64,000 nt of DNA, taken from UBA5436 sp050951845 (GTDB lineage Bacteria > Bacillota > Clostridia > Saccharofermentanales > DTU023). How positions within the stretch are numbered: the stretch's first letter is position 1; every line of letters begins with the position of its first letter. A program made the position numbers and the translations under genes. This document shows positions 1 to 8,110 of this stretch, in pieces. The stretch is from positions 1 to 64,000 of the forward strand of contig JBMNJV010000004.1 in NCBI GenBank assembly GCA_050951845.1. The letters run 5' to 3'. The notes beneath the pieces were generated by a model, which was given only the letters and a program-made list of their open reading frames with translations, was not told where the DNA came from and did no database searches.

Positions 1-893
1 CCGGAGGGATGTTCGTTCAGTCTGCGAAGTTTGTTGAAAATCATCAAGGTCGGATTAGAGGACTTTCTATTTATGGTCAAGAATCAAATGCCAATACCTG
101 GAAATTAGCACAGATGAATTTGGCAATTCATGGACTGGAAGGCGACTTAGGACAAGGACATGCAGATACTTTCTTTAATGATTTACATTCATCAATGAGG
201 GCGGACTTTATCTTGGCAAATCCGCCTTTTAATATGAAAGATTGGGGTGGCGATCGACTTATAGAAGATGCGAGATGGAAGTACGGTCTTCCTCCGGCGG
301 GAAATGCCAACTATGCCTGGATGCAACATATGATTTATCATTTAGCACCAAAGGGAAAGCTGGGTTTAGTTTTAGCAAATGGTTCATTATCAGCTAGTGG
401 CAGAGAGGGTGAGATTAGAGAAAACATCATCAGGGATGATTTAGTTGAATGTATTATTGCCATGCCGGACAGACTCTTCTATTCAACAGGGATTTCTGTT
501 TGTCTATGGATTGTCAATAAAGATAAAAAGCAAAAAGGCAAAACCTTATTTTTAGATTGCAGAAATATAGGTCATATGGTAGATCGGGCTCACAGAGATT
601 TATCGGAGGAAGATATTGATAGAATTTCCGGAACGTATAAAGAATTTGTGACCGGAAAAGATGTGGAAGAACCCGGCTATGCCCATGTTGCTGATCTTAA
701 AGAAATCAAAGAAAACAATTTTGTTTTAACTCCCGGCAGATATGTGGGGCTTGAAGAAATAGAAGATGATGGTGAACCTTTTGAAGAAAAAATGGAGAGA
801 TTAACAATTGAGCTTTCTCAACTCTTTGCAGAATCTCATAGACTTGAAGATTTAATTAAAAAGAATCTTGGGGAGATTGGGTATGGAATATAA
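1..893 (+). CDS. hsdM: Type I restriction-modification DNA methyltransferase subunit HsdM, 5' end cut by window edge
   Basis: This is the N6-adenine methyltransferase (modification) subunit of a type I restriction system. The reading frame is already open at base 1, and the codons before the first ATG (position 9) read Gly-Gly. This fits the end of the SAM-binding motif I (family form PACGSGGMFVQ), so the true start lies outside the window and about 294 C-terminal residues are present. The catalytic motif IV NPPF, flanked as ANPPFNMKDW, is at residues 71-74 counted from base 9. The C-terminal part carries the helical tail that contacts HsdS. The stop overlaps the preferred hsdS start by 11 bases, implying translational coupling. 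No frame damage is visible. The family call is secure; only the missing 5' part is unknown. Confidence 0.95.
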   Translation, partial: GGMFVQSAKFVENHQGRIRGLSIYGQESNANTWKLAQMNLAIHGLEGDLGQGHADTFFNDLHSSMRADFILANPPFNMKDWGGDRLIEDARWKYGLPPAGNANYAWMQHMIYHLAPKGKLGLVLANGSLSASGREGEIRENIIRDDLVECIIAMPDRLFYSTGISVCLWIVNKDKKQKGKTLFLDCRNIGHMVDRAHRDLSEEDIDRISGTYKEFVTGKDVEEPGYAHVADLKEIKENNFVLTPGRYVGLEEIEDDGEPFEEKMERLTIELSQLFAESHRLEDLIKKNLGEIGYGI

Positions 894-2073
894 AAAAAAT
901 GTTATTGGTGAAATAGCAAAAATTAATAAGAATTCATACAATCAGAAGCTTAATTGGAATGAAGTATATTATCTTGACACTGGTAATATCACTGAAAACA
1001 TAATTGACGAATTGAAGTTTTTTGATTTAAAAAAGGAAAAGCTACCATCACGAGCTAAAAGGATTCCATCCCAAAATAGCATTGTTTATTCAACTGTTCG
1101 ACCAAATCAAAAACATTATGGTTTTATGGAAAAATCATATGATAATTTATTAGTATCTACAGGTTTTGCAGTTATAGATGTGAATACCAAAATAGCGAAT
1201 CCTAGATATGTTTTTTATTTTCTAATTCAAGATCATATTACTGATTATTTACAAAAAATTGCAGAAGATTCAGTTTCAACTTATCCAGCTATAAGGTCCT
1301 CTGATCTAGAAGAATTGGAAATCAATATACCAAGTATTGATTTTCAAGATAAAGTTGTAAATATTTTATTCTCCTTAGATAAAAAAATAGAACTTAACAA
1401 CAAAATCATTTCCAACTTGGAAGCTCAAGCCCAAGCCATTTTTAAATCTTGGTTTATTGATTTTGAACCATTTCAAGATGGAGAGTTTGTTGAAAGTGAA
1501 TTAGGTTTGATTCCTGAGGGATGGAAGGTTAAAAAACTTGGAGAAATTATTGAATTGCTAGATTATAAAAGAATCCCTATTTCAAAAATTGACAGAGATA
1601 AAATGGATAAGAACTATCCTTACTATGGTGCTAATGGGATTATTGATTTTGTTGAAGATTATTTATTTGATGGAAAATACCTATTATTAGGAGAAGATGG
1701 AACTGTAAAAACACTTGAAGGCTACCCTGTATTGAATTATGTTCAAGGAAAATTTTGGGTCAGTAATCATGCTCATATACTTAAAGGGAAGAATGTATCT
1801 ACAGAATTTATTTATGTGTCATTAAAAAAACGAAATGTTACTAACATGATTACGGGTGCTGTACAAGAGAAAATTAATCAATCTAATTTGAAATCAATAA
1901 ATATGATAATTGCAGATAAAGAAACACAAGACAAATTTGAAAGGATAATACATTATAAACTTGAACATATTTTGTTACTCCAAGAACAAAACCAAACCCT
2001 CGCCCAACTCCGTGACACCCTACTCCCGAAACTCATGTCCGGAGAAATAGATGTAAGTAGCATAAGCGTATAG
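883..2073 (+). CDS. hsdS: Type I restriction-modification specificity subunit HsdS
   Basis: This subunit recognises the bipartite DNA target and bridges HsdM and HsdR. It has two target-recognition domains (about residues 1-150 and 210-350), each followed by a conserved helical region. The central one reads DKKIELNNKIISNLEAQAQ and the C-terminal one contains LAQLRDTLLPKLMSGEI, both typical of HsdS. A TTG at 868 is in frame, but ATG 883 is better because GGGGAG (870-875) sits 7 bases upstream. Codon use in the first recognition domain is visibly more AT-rich than in hsdM and hsdR, as expected for modules that are swapped by recombination. hsdR follows after 18 bases. Only one hsdS and no inverted partial copy is seen here, so no local phase-variation cassette. 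Confidence 0.93.
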   Translation: MEYKKNVIGEIAKINKNSYNQKLNWNEVYYLDTGNITENIIDELKFFDLKKEKLPSRAKRIPSQNSIVYSTVRPNQKHYGFMEKSYDNLLVSTGFAVIDVNTKIANPRYVFYFLIQDHITDYLQKIAEDSVSTYPAIRSSDLEELEINIPSIDFQDKVVNILFSLDKKIELNNKIISNLEAQAQAIFKSWFIDFEPFQDGEFVESELGLIPEGWKVKKLGEIIELLDYKRIPISKIDRDKMDKNYPYYGANGIIDFVEDYLFDGKYLLLGEDGTVKTLEGYPVLNYVQGKFWVSNHAHILKGKNVSTEFIYVSLKKRNVTNMITGAVQEKINQSNLKSINMIIADKETQDKFERIIHYKLEHILLLQEQNQTLAQLRDTLLPKLMSGEIDVSSISV

Positions 2074-2091
2074 ATACTAAGGAAAAAGACC

Positions 2092-5000
2092 ATGGCTGAA
2101 TTATACATTGAAGAAGGTTTTGAAAAATTATTTATAAAATATATTCAAGATTTAGGATATAAATACGTTCCTCATCAAGAGATTGTAAGGGACAGTATGC
2201 AATCTCCTATTGCCGTGGAAATTCTAAAAGATTCACTTGTTAAAATCAATCCCAATCTTCCTGTAGAAGTCATAGACCAAGCTATCTATCAAATAAAAAA
2301 TATCGATGCCGGGCTTTTAGAAACCAGAAATGAAATCTTTTTTGAATACCTGCAAAATGGAATAGAAATTTCCTGCTACACAGATGATAGATTACAAACA
2401 GAAAGAGTTTATTTAGTAGATTATGGAAATATAGATAACAACTCATTTATAATCACCAACCAATTAACAATTATCGGCAAAGATACCAAAAGACCCGACA
2501 TTATTTTATATATCAACGGCTTGCCTTTAGTTGTAATTGAACTGAAATCTCTGACGTCAGAATCAAATGATGTATCCAGTGCTTATCGGCAGATCAAAAA
2601 TTATCAATACGATATTGAAGAATTGTTTGTTTATAATGCTTTCAATATTATTTCTGATTTTACGACAACTAAGGTCGGTACAATTACCGCTGATGAATCC
2701 TGGTACAAGGAATGGAAATCAATCGACGGTTCTTATGAATCGACTCAATATGCAGATTACAAAACACTTTTAGAAGGTATTTTAGAAAAAGAGCGTTTTA
2801 TAGACATTATCAAGAATTTTATTCTGTTTGAACACAAAGATGATAAAACGCATAAGATACTGGCTCAATACCATCAATATTTTGCGGTTCATAAGGCTGT
2901 TAAATCAACTCTGAAAGCTATGCAAAGAGGTGATGGCAGAGGTGGTGTGTTTTGGCATACTCAAGGATCCGGTAAGTCCTTATCCATGGTTTTCTATACG
3001 GGCTATTTAATCAGAATATTGGAGCAACCGACGTTTGTAATTCTAACTGATAGAAATGATTTAGATGATCAATTATACGGCCAGTTTTCAAGAACTAAAA
3101 AGTTTTTACGCCAAGAACCTATTCAAGCGGAATCAAGGGAAAATCTGAATCAATTGTTAAATGACCGGAAATCGAACGGTATATTTTTCTCGACTATGCA
3201 GAAATTTGCTGAATCGGAAGAAGCCCTGACCGATAGAAATGATGTGATTGTGATAGCTGATGAAGCCCATCGTTCACAATATGGTTTAAGAGAAAGAATC
3301 AATAAAGATGGTCAAATTCAAAGCGGTATGGCAAGACTGGTTAGAAAATCGTTGCCAAATGCTACTTATATCGGTTTTACCGGAACACCCTTAAGTGTCA
3401 ACGATAGAGATACCCGAGAAGTCTTCGGAGAATATATTGATGTTTACGATATGAGCCAATCTGTTGAAGATGGTGCTACAAAACCTGTTTTCTATGAAAA
3501 TAGAGTTATCAATCTGGGTTTAAGAGAAGAAATTCTCAAAGAAATCGATAACAAGTATGAAGAACTTTCTGCAAATGCCAGTGAAAGGGATATTGAAGCC
3601 AGCAAGAGAGAGTTGAGCAGATTGGAACAAATCATCGGTTCCGATGAAGCAATCGATACTCTTGTTAATGACATTATTAATCATTATGAAGAAACAAGAG
3701 CTAATCTTTTGACCGGCAAAGCAATGATCGTTGCCTATAACAGACAGATTGCGATTAAGATATATAAGAAGATTTTAGAACTCCGTCCGGATTGGAATGA
3801 AAAAGTACAAGTGGTTGTAACAGCCAATAATAATGATCCGGAAGAGTGGAAAGCAATCATCGGTTCCAGAGCTGACAAAGAAGAATTGGTAAAAAAATTT
3901 AAAGACGATGAAGACCCGTTCAAGATAGCTATCGTTGTAGACATGTGGTTAACAGGTTTTGATGTTCCCAGTTTAGCAACCATGTATGTTTATAAACCGA
4001 TGAAAGAACATAATCTGATGCAGGCGATAGCCAGAGTCAATCGAGTTTTCAAAGATAAAGCAGGCGGCTTAGTTGTTGACTATATTGGCATAGCTAATGC
4101 TTTGAAAGCAGCTATGCGGGATTATACAAAAGCAGATCAAAAAGCAATAGAGAATGCTGATATACGTGATTCTGCTTATCCCATGTTTCAAGAAAAACTG
4201 GAAGTTTGCCGAAATGTGTTTTTCTATAATTTTAATTACTCTCACATTTTCTCAGAAAGCATAGAGAATACGGAATTAGCAGATTTAATAACAGAAGGCT
4301 TAAATCATATATTTACTTTCTCGGAAAATAAACAAAATGAATTTAGAAAAGAAGCTTATGCCTTAAAACAGGCACATACCCTTTGTTCATCCATAACGAC
4401 AAAATCTGAGCAAAGAGAAGCAGCATATTTTGAAGCTATCCGTACTAGCATAAACAGAATAACTTTGCCCGGAAGATTAAAGAAAGAAGATATCAATAAA
4501 CAAATAGGTGAACTGTTGGAACAATCGATTCATAGTGATGGTGTTATTAATTTATTCCAGGACTTTGATAAGGGGTTTAGTATTTTTGATCCATTGTTTC
4601 TTGAGAAGATTGCTAAGATGAAACAGAAAAATCTTAGCATCGAACTTCTTAATAAATTACTTCAAGATGAAATCATCATCTATACCAGAGGGGACATAGT
4701 AAAAGGCAGGGAGTTTTCTGAAAGATTAAAAAATATCATGAAAAGATATCGGGAAAGCATGCTGGACAATGCAGAAAGTCTTGACCAGTTTTTAGGCTTA
4801 ATTGATGGAGCTGCTGAACCATATCACTTAACTTCTGTCAGAGAATCATTATTAAATCTGGCTCAAGATATTGTAAAACTGGATGAAGAGAATCAAGCCT
4901 TAGGACTAAGCAAAAAAGAATTAGCTTTTTATCATGCGATCAGTAAGCCGGAGAATATTACCGACTTTTATACGAATGAAGAACTCATTAAATTCACTCA

Positions 5001-5190
5001 GAAACTCACAGAAACAATAGGCAAAGAAATGACACCTGACTGGATGATGCGAGAATCCGGCAGAGCGAATATGCGAAGAACCGTTAAGAGATTACTAAGC
5101 AAATTCAATTATCCGCCGGATGAAAGAAATAAAATAATAAAATTAATTGTAGAGCAAGCAGAGTTCTATCAGGGAATCGAGGGAGCGTAA
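2092..5190 (+). CDS. hsdR: Type I restriction endonuclease subunit HsdR
   Basis: This is the ATP-dependent translocase and nuclease subunit, 1032 residues, the normal length for the family. The N-terminal PD-(D/E)xK nuclease is visible as D136 ... E150-L-K152. The SF2 motor has Walker A GSGKS at 292-296, DEAH at 390-393, motif III FTGTP at 429-433 and motif VI QAIARVNR at 644-651. The C-terminal third is the helical HsdM/HsdS-binding region. All key residues are present, so the system should be active if the part of hsdM outside the window is intact. The start ATG follows AAGGA. The gene ends about 45 bases before a bidirectional terminator that also serves the convergent AlbA_2 gene. Confidence 0.95.
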   Translation: MAELYIEEGFEKLFIKYIQDLGYKYVPHQEIVRDSMQSPIAVEILKDSLVKINPNLPVEVIDQAIYQIKNIDAGLLETRNEIFFEYLQNGIEISCYTDDRLQTERVYLVDYGNIDNNSFIITNQLTIIGKDTKRPDIILYINGLPLVVIELKSLTSESNDVSSAYRQIKNYQYDIEELFVYNAFNIISDFTTTKVGTITADESWYKEWKSIDGSYESTQYADYKTLLEGILEKERFIDIIKNFILFEHKDDKTHKILAQYHQYFAVHKAVKSTLKAMQRGDGRGGVFWHTQGSGKSLSMVFYTGYLIRILEQPTFVILTDRNDLDDQLYGQFSRTKKFLRQEPIQAESRENLNQLLNDRKSNGIFFSTMQKFAESEEALTDRNDVIVIADEAHRSQYGLRERINKDGQIQSGMARLVRKSLPNATYIGFTGTPLSVNDRDTREVFGEYIDVYDMSQSVEDGATKPVFYENRVINLGLREEILKEIDNKYEELSANASERDIEASKRELSRLEQIIGSDEAIDTLVNDIINHYEETRANLLTGKAMIVAYNRQIAIKIYKKILELRPDWNEKVQVVVTANNNDPEEWKAIIGSRADKEELVKKFKDDEDPFKIAIVVDMWLTGFDVPSLATMYVYKPMKEHNLMQAIARVNRVFKDKAGGLVVDYIGIANALKAAMRDYTKADQKAIENADIRDSAYPMFQEKLEVCRNVFFYNFNYSHIFSESIENTELADLITEGLNHIFTFSENKQNEFRKEAYALKQAHTLCSSITTKSEQREAAYFEAIRTSINRITLPGRLKKEDINKQIGELLEQSIHSDGVINLFQDFDKGFSIFDPLFLEKIAKMKQKNLSIELLNKLLQDEIIIYTRGDIVKGREFSERLKNIMKRYRESMLDNAESLDQFLGLIDGAAEPYHLTSVRESLLNLAQDIVKLDEENQALGLSKKELAFYHAISKPENITDFYTNEELIKFTQKLTETIGKEMTPDWMMRESGRANMRRTVKRLLSKFNYPPDERNKIIKLIVEQAEFYQGIEGA

Positions 5191-5235
5191 TGGCGATTTC
5201 TGATGATGAATGATTAGCATTTAATTATGCTTGAA

Positions 5236-5265
5236 AAATCCTAAGTTGTGGAGGATTTGTTTTTT
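5236..5265 (+). terminator. Bidirectional intrinsic terminator after hsdR
   Basis: Perfect 7-bp stem AAATCCT (5236-5242) / AGGATTT (5252-5258) with a 9-base loop, followed by G and six T (5260-5265). On the minus strand the same stem is followed by TTTTT, so it can also end the convergent gene, whose last codons lie inside it. Confidence 0.8.
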
Positions 5266-6767
5266 AACTTAATTGTTTGTTTGGGGGAAGTGATTTGTTC
5301 TGGATTAGAATATTCTATCAACTGCCTTTGGATCATATCAGAAACAACTTCACTTAATGTAGAAGAAATGGAACGATAGCCAAGTTGTTTTGCAACTTCA
5401 TTTGTTGATAATTCTCTATTATTTGAAAGGAGAAGCAAGATGTCTTGTTCCATTTCAGCTCTGGTTCTTCTTTTTCTTTTTCTTTGTTCTGCCGGAGCCA
5501 ATTCATGAGTCTGCGTGCTTTCAAATGTCGGATGAATCTGTAGTGTTACCTCAAAAAAAGAGCGATCTTCATCTGTTTGAAATTTGGCAGGAGGAGATCC
5601 GTTTAGTTGCAAAGCATTTGCAACGGTGGGAATTCCGGTGTTTCGGCCTTCTACCAAACGTAGCTCTTTAAGAAAATCTCCAATACGACGGTTTCTATAT
5701 CTTCTCCCCATCAAAGTACCACGCTTGATATCTTCATTAGTGATTGACTTTTCAGGACCTGGGAAACTGGTAATGACTATTTTTTGCGGGGTGATTCTAA
5801 CGACTACCGGTTCGGGGATTTGATAGCTTTTGTGAAATACTGCATTTGTGAGTAATTCTTCAACAGCATTGAAAGGGTAATTGAAAATACGAATTGACTC
5901 TGGTTTGTCTTCAATCTTAATTATTTTTTCAGCGATGAAGGAGTTCTCAATGTACTGTAACGCTTGAACTAATTGTTCATTTAGCGGTCCTTTGAATGTT
6001 CGTTCAATCATTCCGGTTCCCGTCGGATTTGGAATATAGACGACTTCAATCCATGTATATCTAAAATATTTCTCCGGATTGTAGTTGAAGAACATCAAGC
6101 CCACGTTTAGCGGTTTCAAGTTCTCTGGTGGGCCGTCCAGTATTCGCATGTCTGATGACACTTCCTCGAGCGAACGATTTTCCAGATTAGCTAAGAGCGC
6201 ACTGTTTGTCTCAGTTAGAAAACTTCTGATTAGGTTAATTTTTAAGTCGTCAGGTTCTGCCTCTAGGTTCAGACGATCATCATAGGGAATATTACTGCCA
6301 ATGTCATGAAGTTCTTGCACATCTTTTCGACTAGCTTTGATCGTGTTGGACATTTTTCGGATATAGGATGACCTGCCGGCATTTTTGGAGATACTTTCCG
6401 GACAGTCATATGGTCTATCGTATCCACCAGGAGCCCAAATCAGAAGTAGGTTCTTACCTTCGTAAGTAACAGGTTCACAGATCGGCAGGTATTCCGGCTT
6501 TATTAGCTTTGATATTTGTAGAAGCTCTTTCATGGTGCTGTCGAGACTCTCTGTAGGCAGTCCGCTAGGTGGAAGAATTGGCTGCCCGCTTATTTCGGAT
6601 AAGCCTATGACAATATATCCTCCTCCCCAGTTATCAATATCATTCGCAAAAGCACAGAGAGTATGTAGAACTGCCTGAGGATTCCAAGCTTTTTTATACT
6701 CGATTCGAGCCGATTCAACAACCGAACTTTCCAGTAGTTGGTATATTGTAATAGGAATTGCCATCAT
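5241..6767 (-). CDS. ATP-binding protein with Schlafen AlbA_2 domain, HATPase-like domain and winged helix
   Basis: The 508-residue protein begins with an AlbA_2 (old name AAA_4) domain, seen around ARIEYKKAW and CAFANDIDNWGGGYIVIGLS (about residues 18-60). The middle carries the HATPase_c_4-type region with VEELLTNAVFHKSY and the downstream ITSFPGP and RNRRIGDFL segments. The end is a basic stretch (RKRKRRTRAEME) and a winged helix with STNEVAKQLGY. Family members are usually annotated as putative transcriptional regulators or helicase-like proteins and often sit inside or beside type I restriction operons, but their role there is not settled. Two ATGs are adjacent (6767 and 6764), with GGAG just upstream. 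It is convergent with hsdR, so it is not co-transcribed with the restriction genes. A regulatory or accessory-defence role is inference. Confidence 0.85.
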   Translation of the reverse strand: MMAIPITIYQLLESSVVESARIEYKKAWNPQAVLHTLCAFANDIDNWGGGYIVIGLSEISGQPILPPSGLPTESLDSTMKELLQISKLIKPEYLPICEPVTYEGKNLLLIWAPGGYDRPYDCPESISKNAGRSSYIRKMSNTIKASRKDVQELHDIGSNIPYDDRLNLEAEPDDLKINLIRSFLTETNSALLANLENRSLEEVSSDMRILDGPPENLKPLNVGLMFFNYNPEKYFRYTWIEVVYIPNPTGTGMIERTFKGPLNEQLVQALQYIENSFIAEKIIKIEDKPESIRIFNYPFNAVEELLTNAVFHKSYQIPEPVVVRITPQKIVITSFPGPEKSITNEDIKRGTLMGRRYRNRRIGDFLKELRLVEGRNTGIPTVANALQLNGSPPAKFQTDEDRSFFEVTLQIHPTFESTQTHELAPAEQRKRKRRTRAEMEQDILLLLSNNRELSTNEVAKQLGYRSISSTLSEVVSDMIQRQLIEYSNPEQITSPKQTIKLKNKSSTT

Positions 6768-6793
6768 CCATCTCCGTTCTTTTTAATTACTAA

Positions 6794-7153
6794 AGCAATG
6801 TATGCATTATATCAGCTTTCGACTTAGCTTTCGACTTAACTTTCGATTTATCCTTCGACTTGATAATACATCAGTGTTTAACAAATAATTGTATTCTAAG
6901 CAAGAAAGTTAAACTTTATAAAGAAGATTCTCAACATATTAAAGATCATTATCTATCAAAAATTTTTCCTAAATTAGCAATTATTAAAAAAATATATAAC
7001 GGTCGAAATAAATGGGAATATTTTTTTAAAGAACTTTCGCTTCTTATTGATAAAAACGAAAATTATATAAATATGAATTATTTAGGATTTCCTGAGTATT
7101 GGCGATATAAGCTTGATAAAATTAATCCTGAAACGGATTATAGAAATCTATAA
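6794..7153 (+). pseudogene. C-terminal remnant of an Abi_2-like (AbiD/AbiF-type) abortive-infection protein
   Basis: An open frame runs from the stop at 6791 to 7153. It has no ATG near its beginning and no ribosome binding site; a TTG at 6860 is the only plausible start. The last 60 residues look like the end of Abi_2 family proteins: a helical segment, a Trp-x-x-Phe helix, and the sequence NYLGFPEYWRYKL, matching the family ending with hydrophobic-Gly-Phe-Pro-x-x-Trp. The catalytic HEPN-type arginine and histidine region expected upstream is missing, and a 12-bp tandem repeat is fused in frame in front. I read this as a truncated defence gene. It could instead be a small expressed protein of unknown function. 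The family match is by eye only. Confidence 0.5.
6815..6862 (+). repeat. 12-bp tandem repeat, four copies
   Basis: Copies at 6815-6826 and 6827-6838 are identical (GCTTTCGACTTA). Copies at 6839-6850 and 6851-6862 carry two to three changes. In the plus frame of the Abi_2-like remnant it encodes AFDL-AFDL-TFDL-SFDL. On the minus strand it reads as KSKx tetrapeptides. The repeat sits between the AlbA_2 start and the remnant. Confidence 0.85.
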
Positions 7154-7216
7154 AACATATGCTGCTTTTCACCGATGTTAACAGGAAGAATGTTCACAAG
7201 GGAAGAGAGTTTATAG

Positions 7217-7432
7217 AGAAGGGGATTTGGTTCAGTTCAGCCAATGGCCTTCCAAAGCGCTTTTTCCAATATATTGGTAAAAGGGAAAATAACAACATCA
7301 GATGTAGTGGATTTAACAGGCAGAAGTAAAGTAACAGCCATTAAACTTTTAAAAAAGTTAGTTGATAAAGATATTTTAAAATGGCATGGCAATAGTAGAT
7401 ATGACCCTAAACAATTTTATTCATTAGATTAG
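7217..7432 (+). pseudogene. Winged-helix C-terminal fragment of an AlbA_2-type ATP-binding protein
   Basis: The frame is open only from the stop at 7214-7216; ATG 7244 has no clear ribosome binding site. The 62 residues from that ATG form one winged helix: TTSDVVDLTGRSKVTAIKLL is the helix-turn-helix and KWHGNSRYDPKQFYSLD is a wing and tail of the kind that ends many AlbA_2/RecG-like regulators. No AlbA_2 or HATPase domain precedes it. It is most simply the 3' end of a second, decayed copy of the type of gene found intact at 5241-6767. A free-standing small DNA-binding protein cannot be excluded. Confidence 0.5.
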
Positions 7433-7466
7433 TTAGTTGGATGTTATTCAGAGATGGCGATTTATG

Positions 7467-7508
7467 GTATTAAACGGTAAATTTACAGTATTAAACGGTA
7501 ACTTTACA
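7467..7508 (+). repeat. 21-bp direct tandem repeat, two copies
   Basis: Units 7467-7487 and 7488-7508 differ at one base (GTATTAAACGGTAA, then A or C, then TTTACA). They are followed by a looser run of GAGAGTA words to about 7545. The repeat lies between the decayed fragment and the trp promoter. No gene is seen from 7433 to 7615. Confidence 0.8.
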
Positions 7509-7615
7509 GTACTGGAGAGTAACTAGAGAGTATTAGAGAGTAAATTGCTGAATCAGATGATTCTTTATGGGATTAAACAGCAATTTTAAAGTGTTAATAA
7601 GTTTTCAATTGCCCG

Positions 7616-7644
7616 TTGACAAGATGGAAAATCACGAGGATAAT
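7616..7644 (+). promoter_or_regulatory. Sigma-A promoter of the trp operon
   Basis: Consensus -35 TTGACA (7616-7621), 17-base spacer, -10 GATAAT (7639-7644). Transcription would begin near 7651, just upstream of the T-box stem I. Confidence 0.75.
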
Positions 7645-7659
7645 AAAATACAAATTTAA

Positions 7660-7946
7660 TATTTTAAACCGTTGAAGCGGAGATAACGGCAATGATGCCT
7701 TTACAGAGAGCCTGCGATGCTGAGAATCAGGTAAGAAACAAGTTGTCAAATGGACCGCTGAGGGCGCAGTCAAATGAGTTAACTCAGAGTATTCTGCGAC
7801 GTTGCAGGCAGACGTTATTTGCCGGGGATATGCAGGTATCCCGCTAAGCGTACAGGTCATGCTGTGAATCAAGGTGGCACCGCGGATAAGTGTTTTTATT
7901 CGTCCTTGACAGAGTGTTTATTTCTGTCGAGGGCGTTTTTGTTTTT
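7660..7946 (+). promoter_or_regulatory. tRNA-Trp-sensing T-box riboswitch
   Basis: The T-box core AAGGTGGCACCGCG is at 7871-7884. The specifier is TGG (Trp) at 7751-7753, in the usual context of a following purine and a nearby CTGAG. The stem I AGAGAG element and the GCTGAGA loop are at about 7700-7730. The bulge reads UGGC; its last base pairs with discriminator G73, the base expected for bacterial tRNA-Trp. AAGG (7871-7874) can pair with CCTT (7904-7907) to form the antiterminator, competing with the terminator stem. Uncharged tRNA-Trp should therefore allow read-through into trpE. The exact 5' edge is approximate. Confidence 0.93.
7901..7946 (+). terminator. T-box terminator hairpin (first attenuator)
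   Basis: A 12-bp stem pairs 7901-7912 with 7924-7935, including two G-U pairs, around an 11-base loop. It is followed by TTTTTGTTTTT. Its 5' arm contains the CCTT that the T-box needs for antitermination. Confidence 0.9.
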
Positions 7947-7951
7947 ATGAG

Positions 7952-7989
7952 ACTCCTTTGACTGAGATATAACATCAAAGGAGTTTTTT
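7952..7989 (+). terminator. Second intrinsic terminator in the trp leader
   Basis: Perfect 10-bp stem ACTCCTTTGA (7952-7961) / TCAAAGGAGT (7975-7984) with a 13-base loop, then TTTTT (7985-7989). It begins 6 bases after the T-box terminator and ends 22 bases before the leader peptide start. Nothing in a standard T-box accounts for it. Confidence 0.8.
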
Positions 7990-8010
7990 CTTTGACTAGG
8001 AGGTTACGAA

Positions 8011-8061
8011 ATGATTTTTGAAAAATGCTGGTGGCGCTCTGCGCCTGATAAAAAACAATAA
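8011..8061 (+). CDS. Putative trp leader peptide with tandem Trp codons (MIFEKCWWRSAPDKKQ)
   Basis: Sixteen codons from ATG 8011 to TAA 8059-8061, preceded by a strong ribosome binding site AGGAGG (7998-8003). Codons 7 and 8 are TGG-TGG (8029-8034). Right after them a perfect GC hairpin GGCGC-TCT-GCGCC (8033-8045) lies inside the coding sequence, where a ribosome stalled on Trp would melt it. GTTACG (8003-8008), between the ribosome binding site and the start, is the exact reverse complement of CGTAAC (8082-8087) just before the trpE ribosome binding site. The leader could thus be enclosed in one long-range stem. Tandem Trp codons in such a position are the hallmark of ribosome-mediated attenuation; the B. 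subtilis rtpA (anti-TRAP) operon is a known case joining a T-box to a Trp-rich leader peptide. Translation is not proven. Confidence 0.75.
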   Translation: MIFEKCWWRSAPDKKQ

Positions 8062-8110
8062 TAAACACAAATACAAATCAACGTAACTTTTTTATTTGGA
8101 GGTGCAGATA

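Noticed and set aside
6815..6862. 12-bp repeat as a phase-variation switch of HsdS, as known for TAEL repeats
   Set aside because: It is not inside hsdS, and its unit is a multiple of 3, so it cannot shift a frame.
7844..8068. Minus-strand open frame across the trp leader
   Set aside because: It is the antisense of the T-box terminators and the leader peptide; its residues follow from hairpin sequences.
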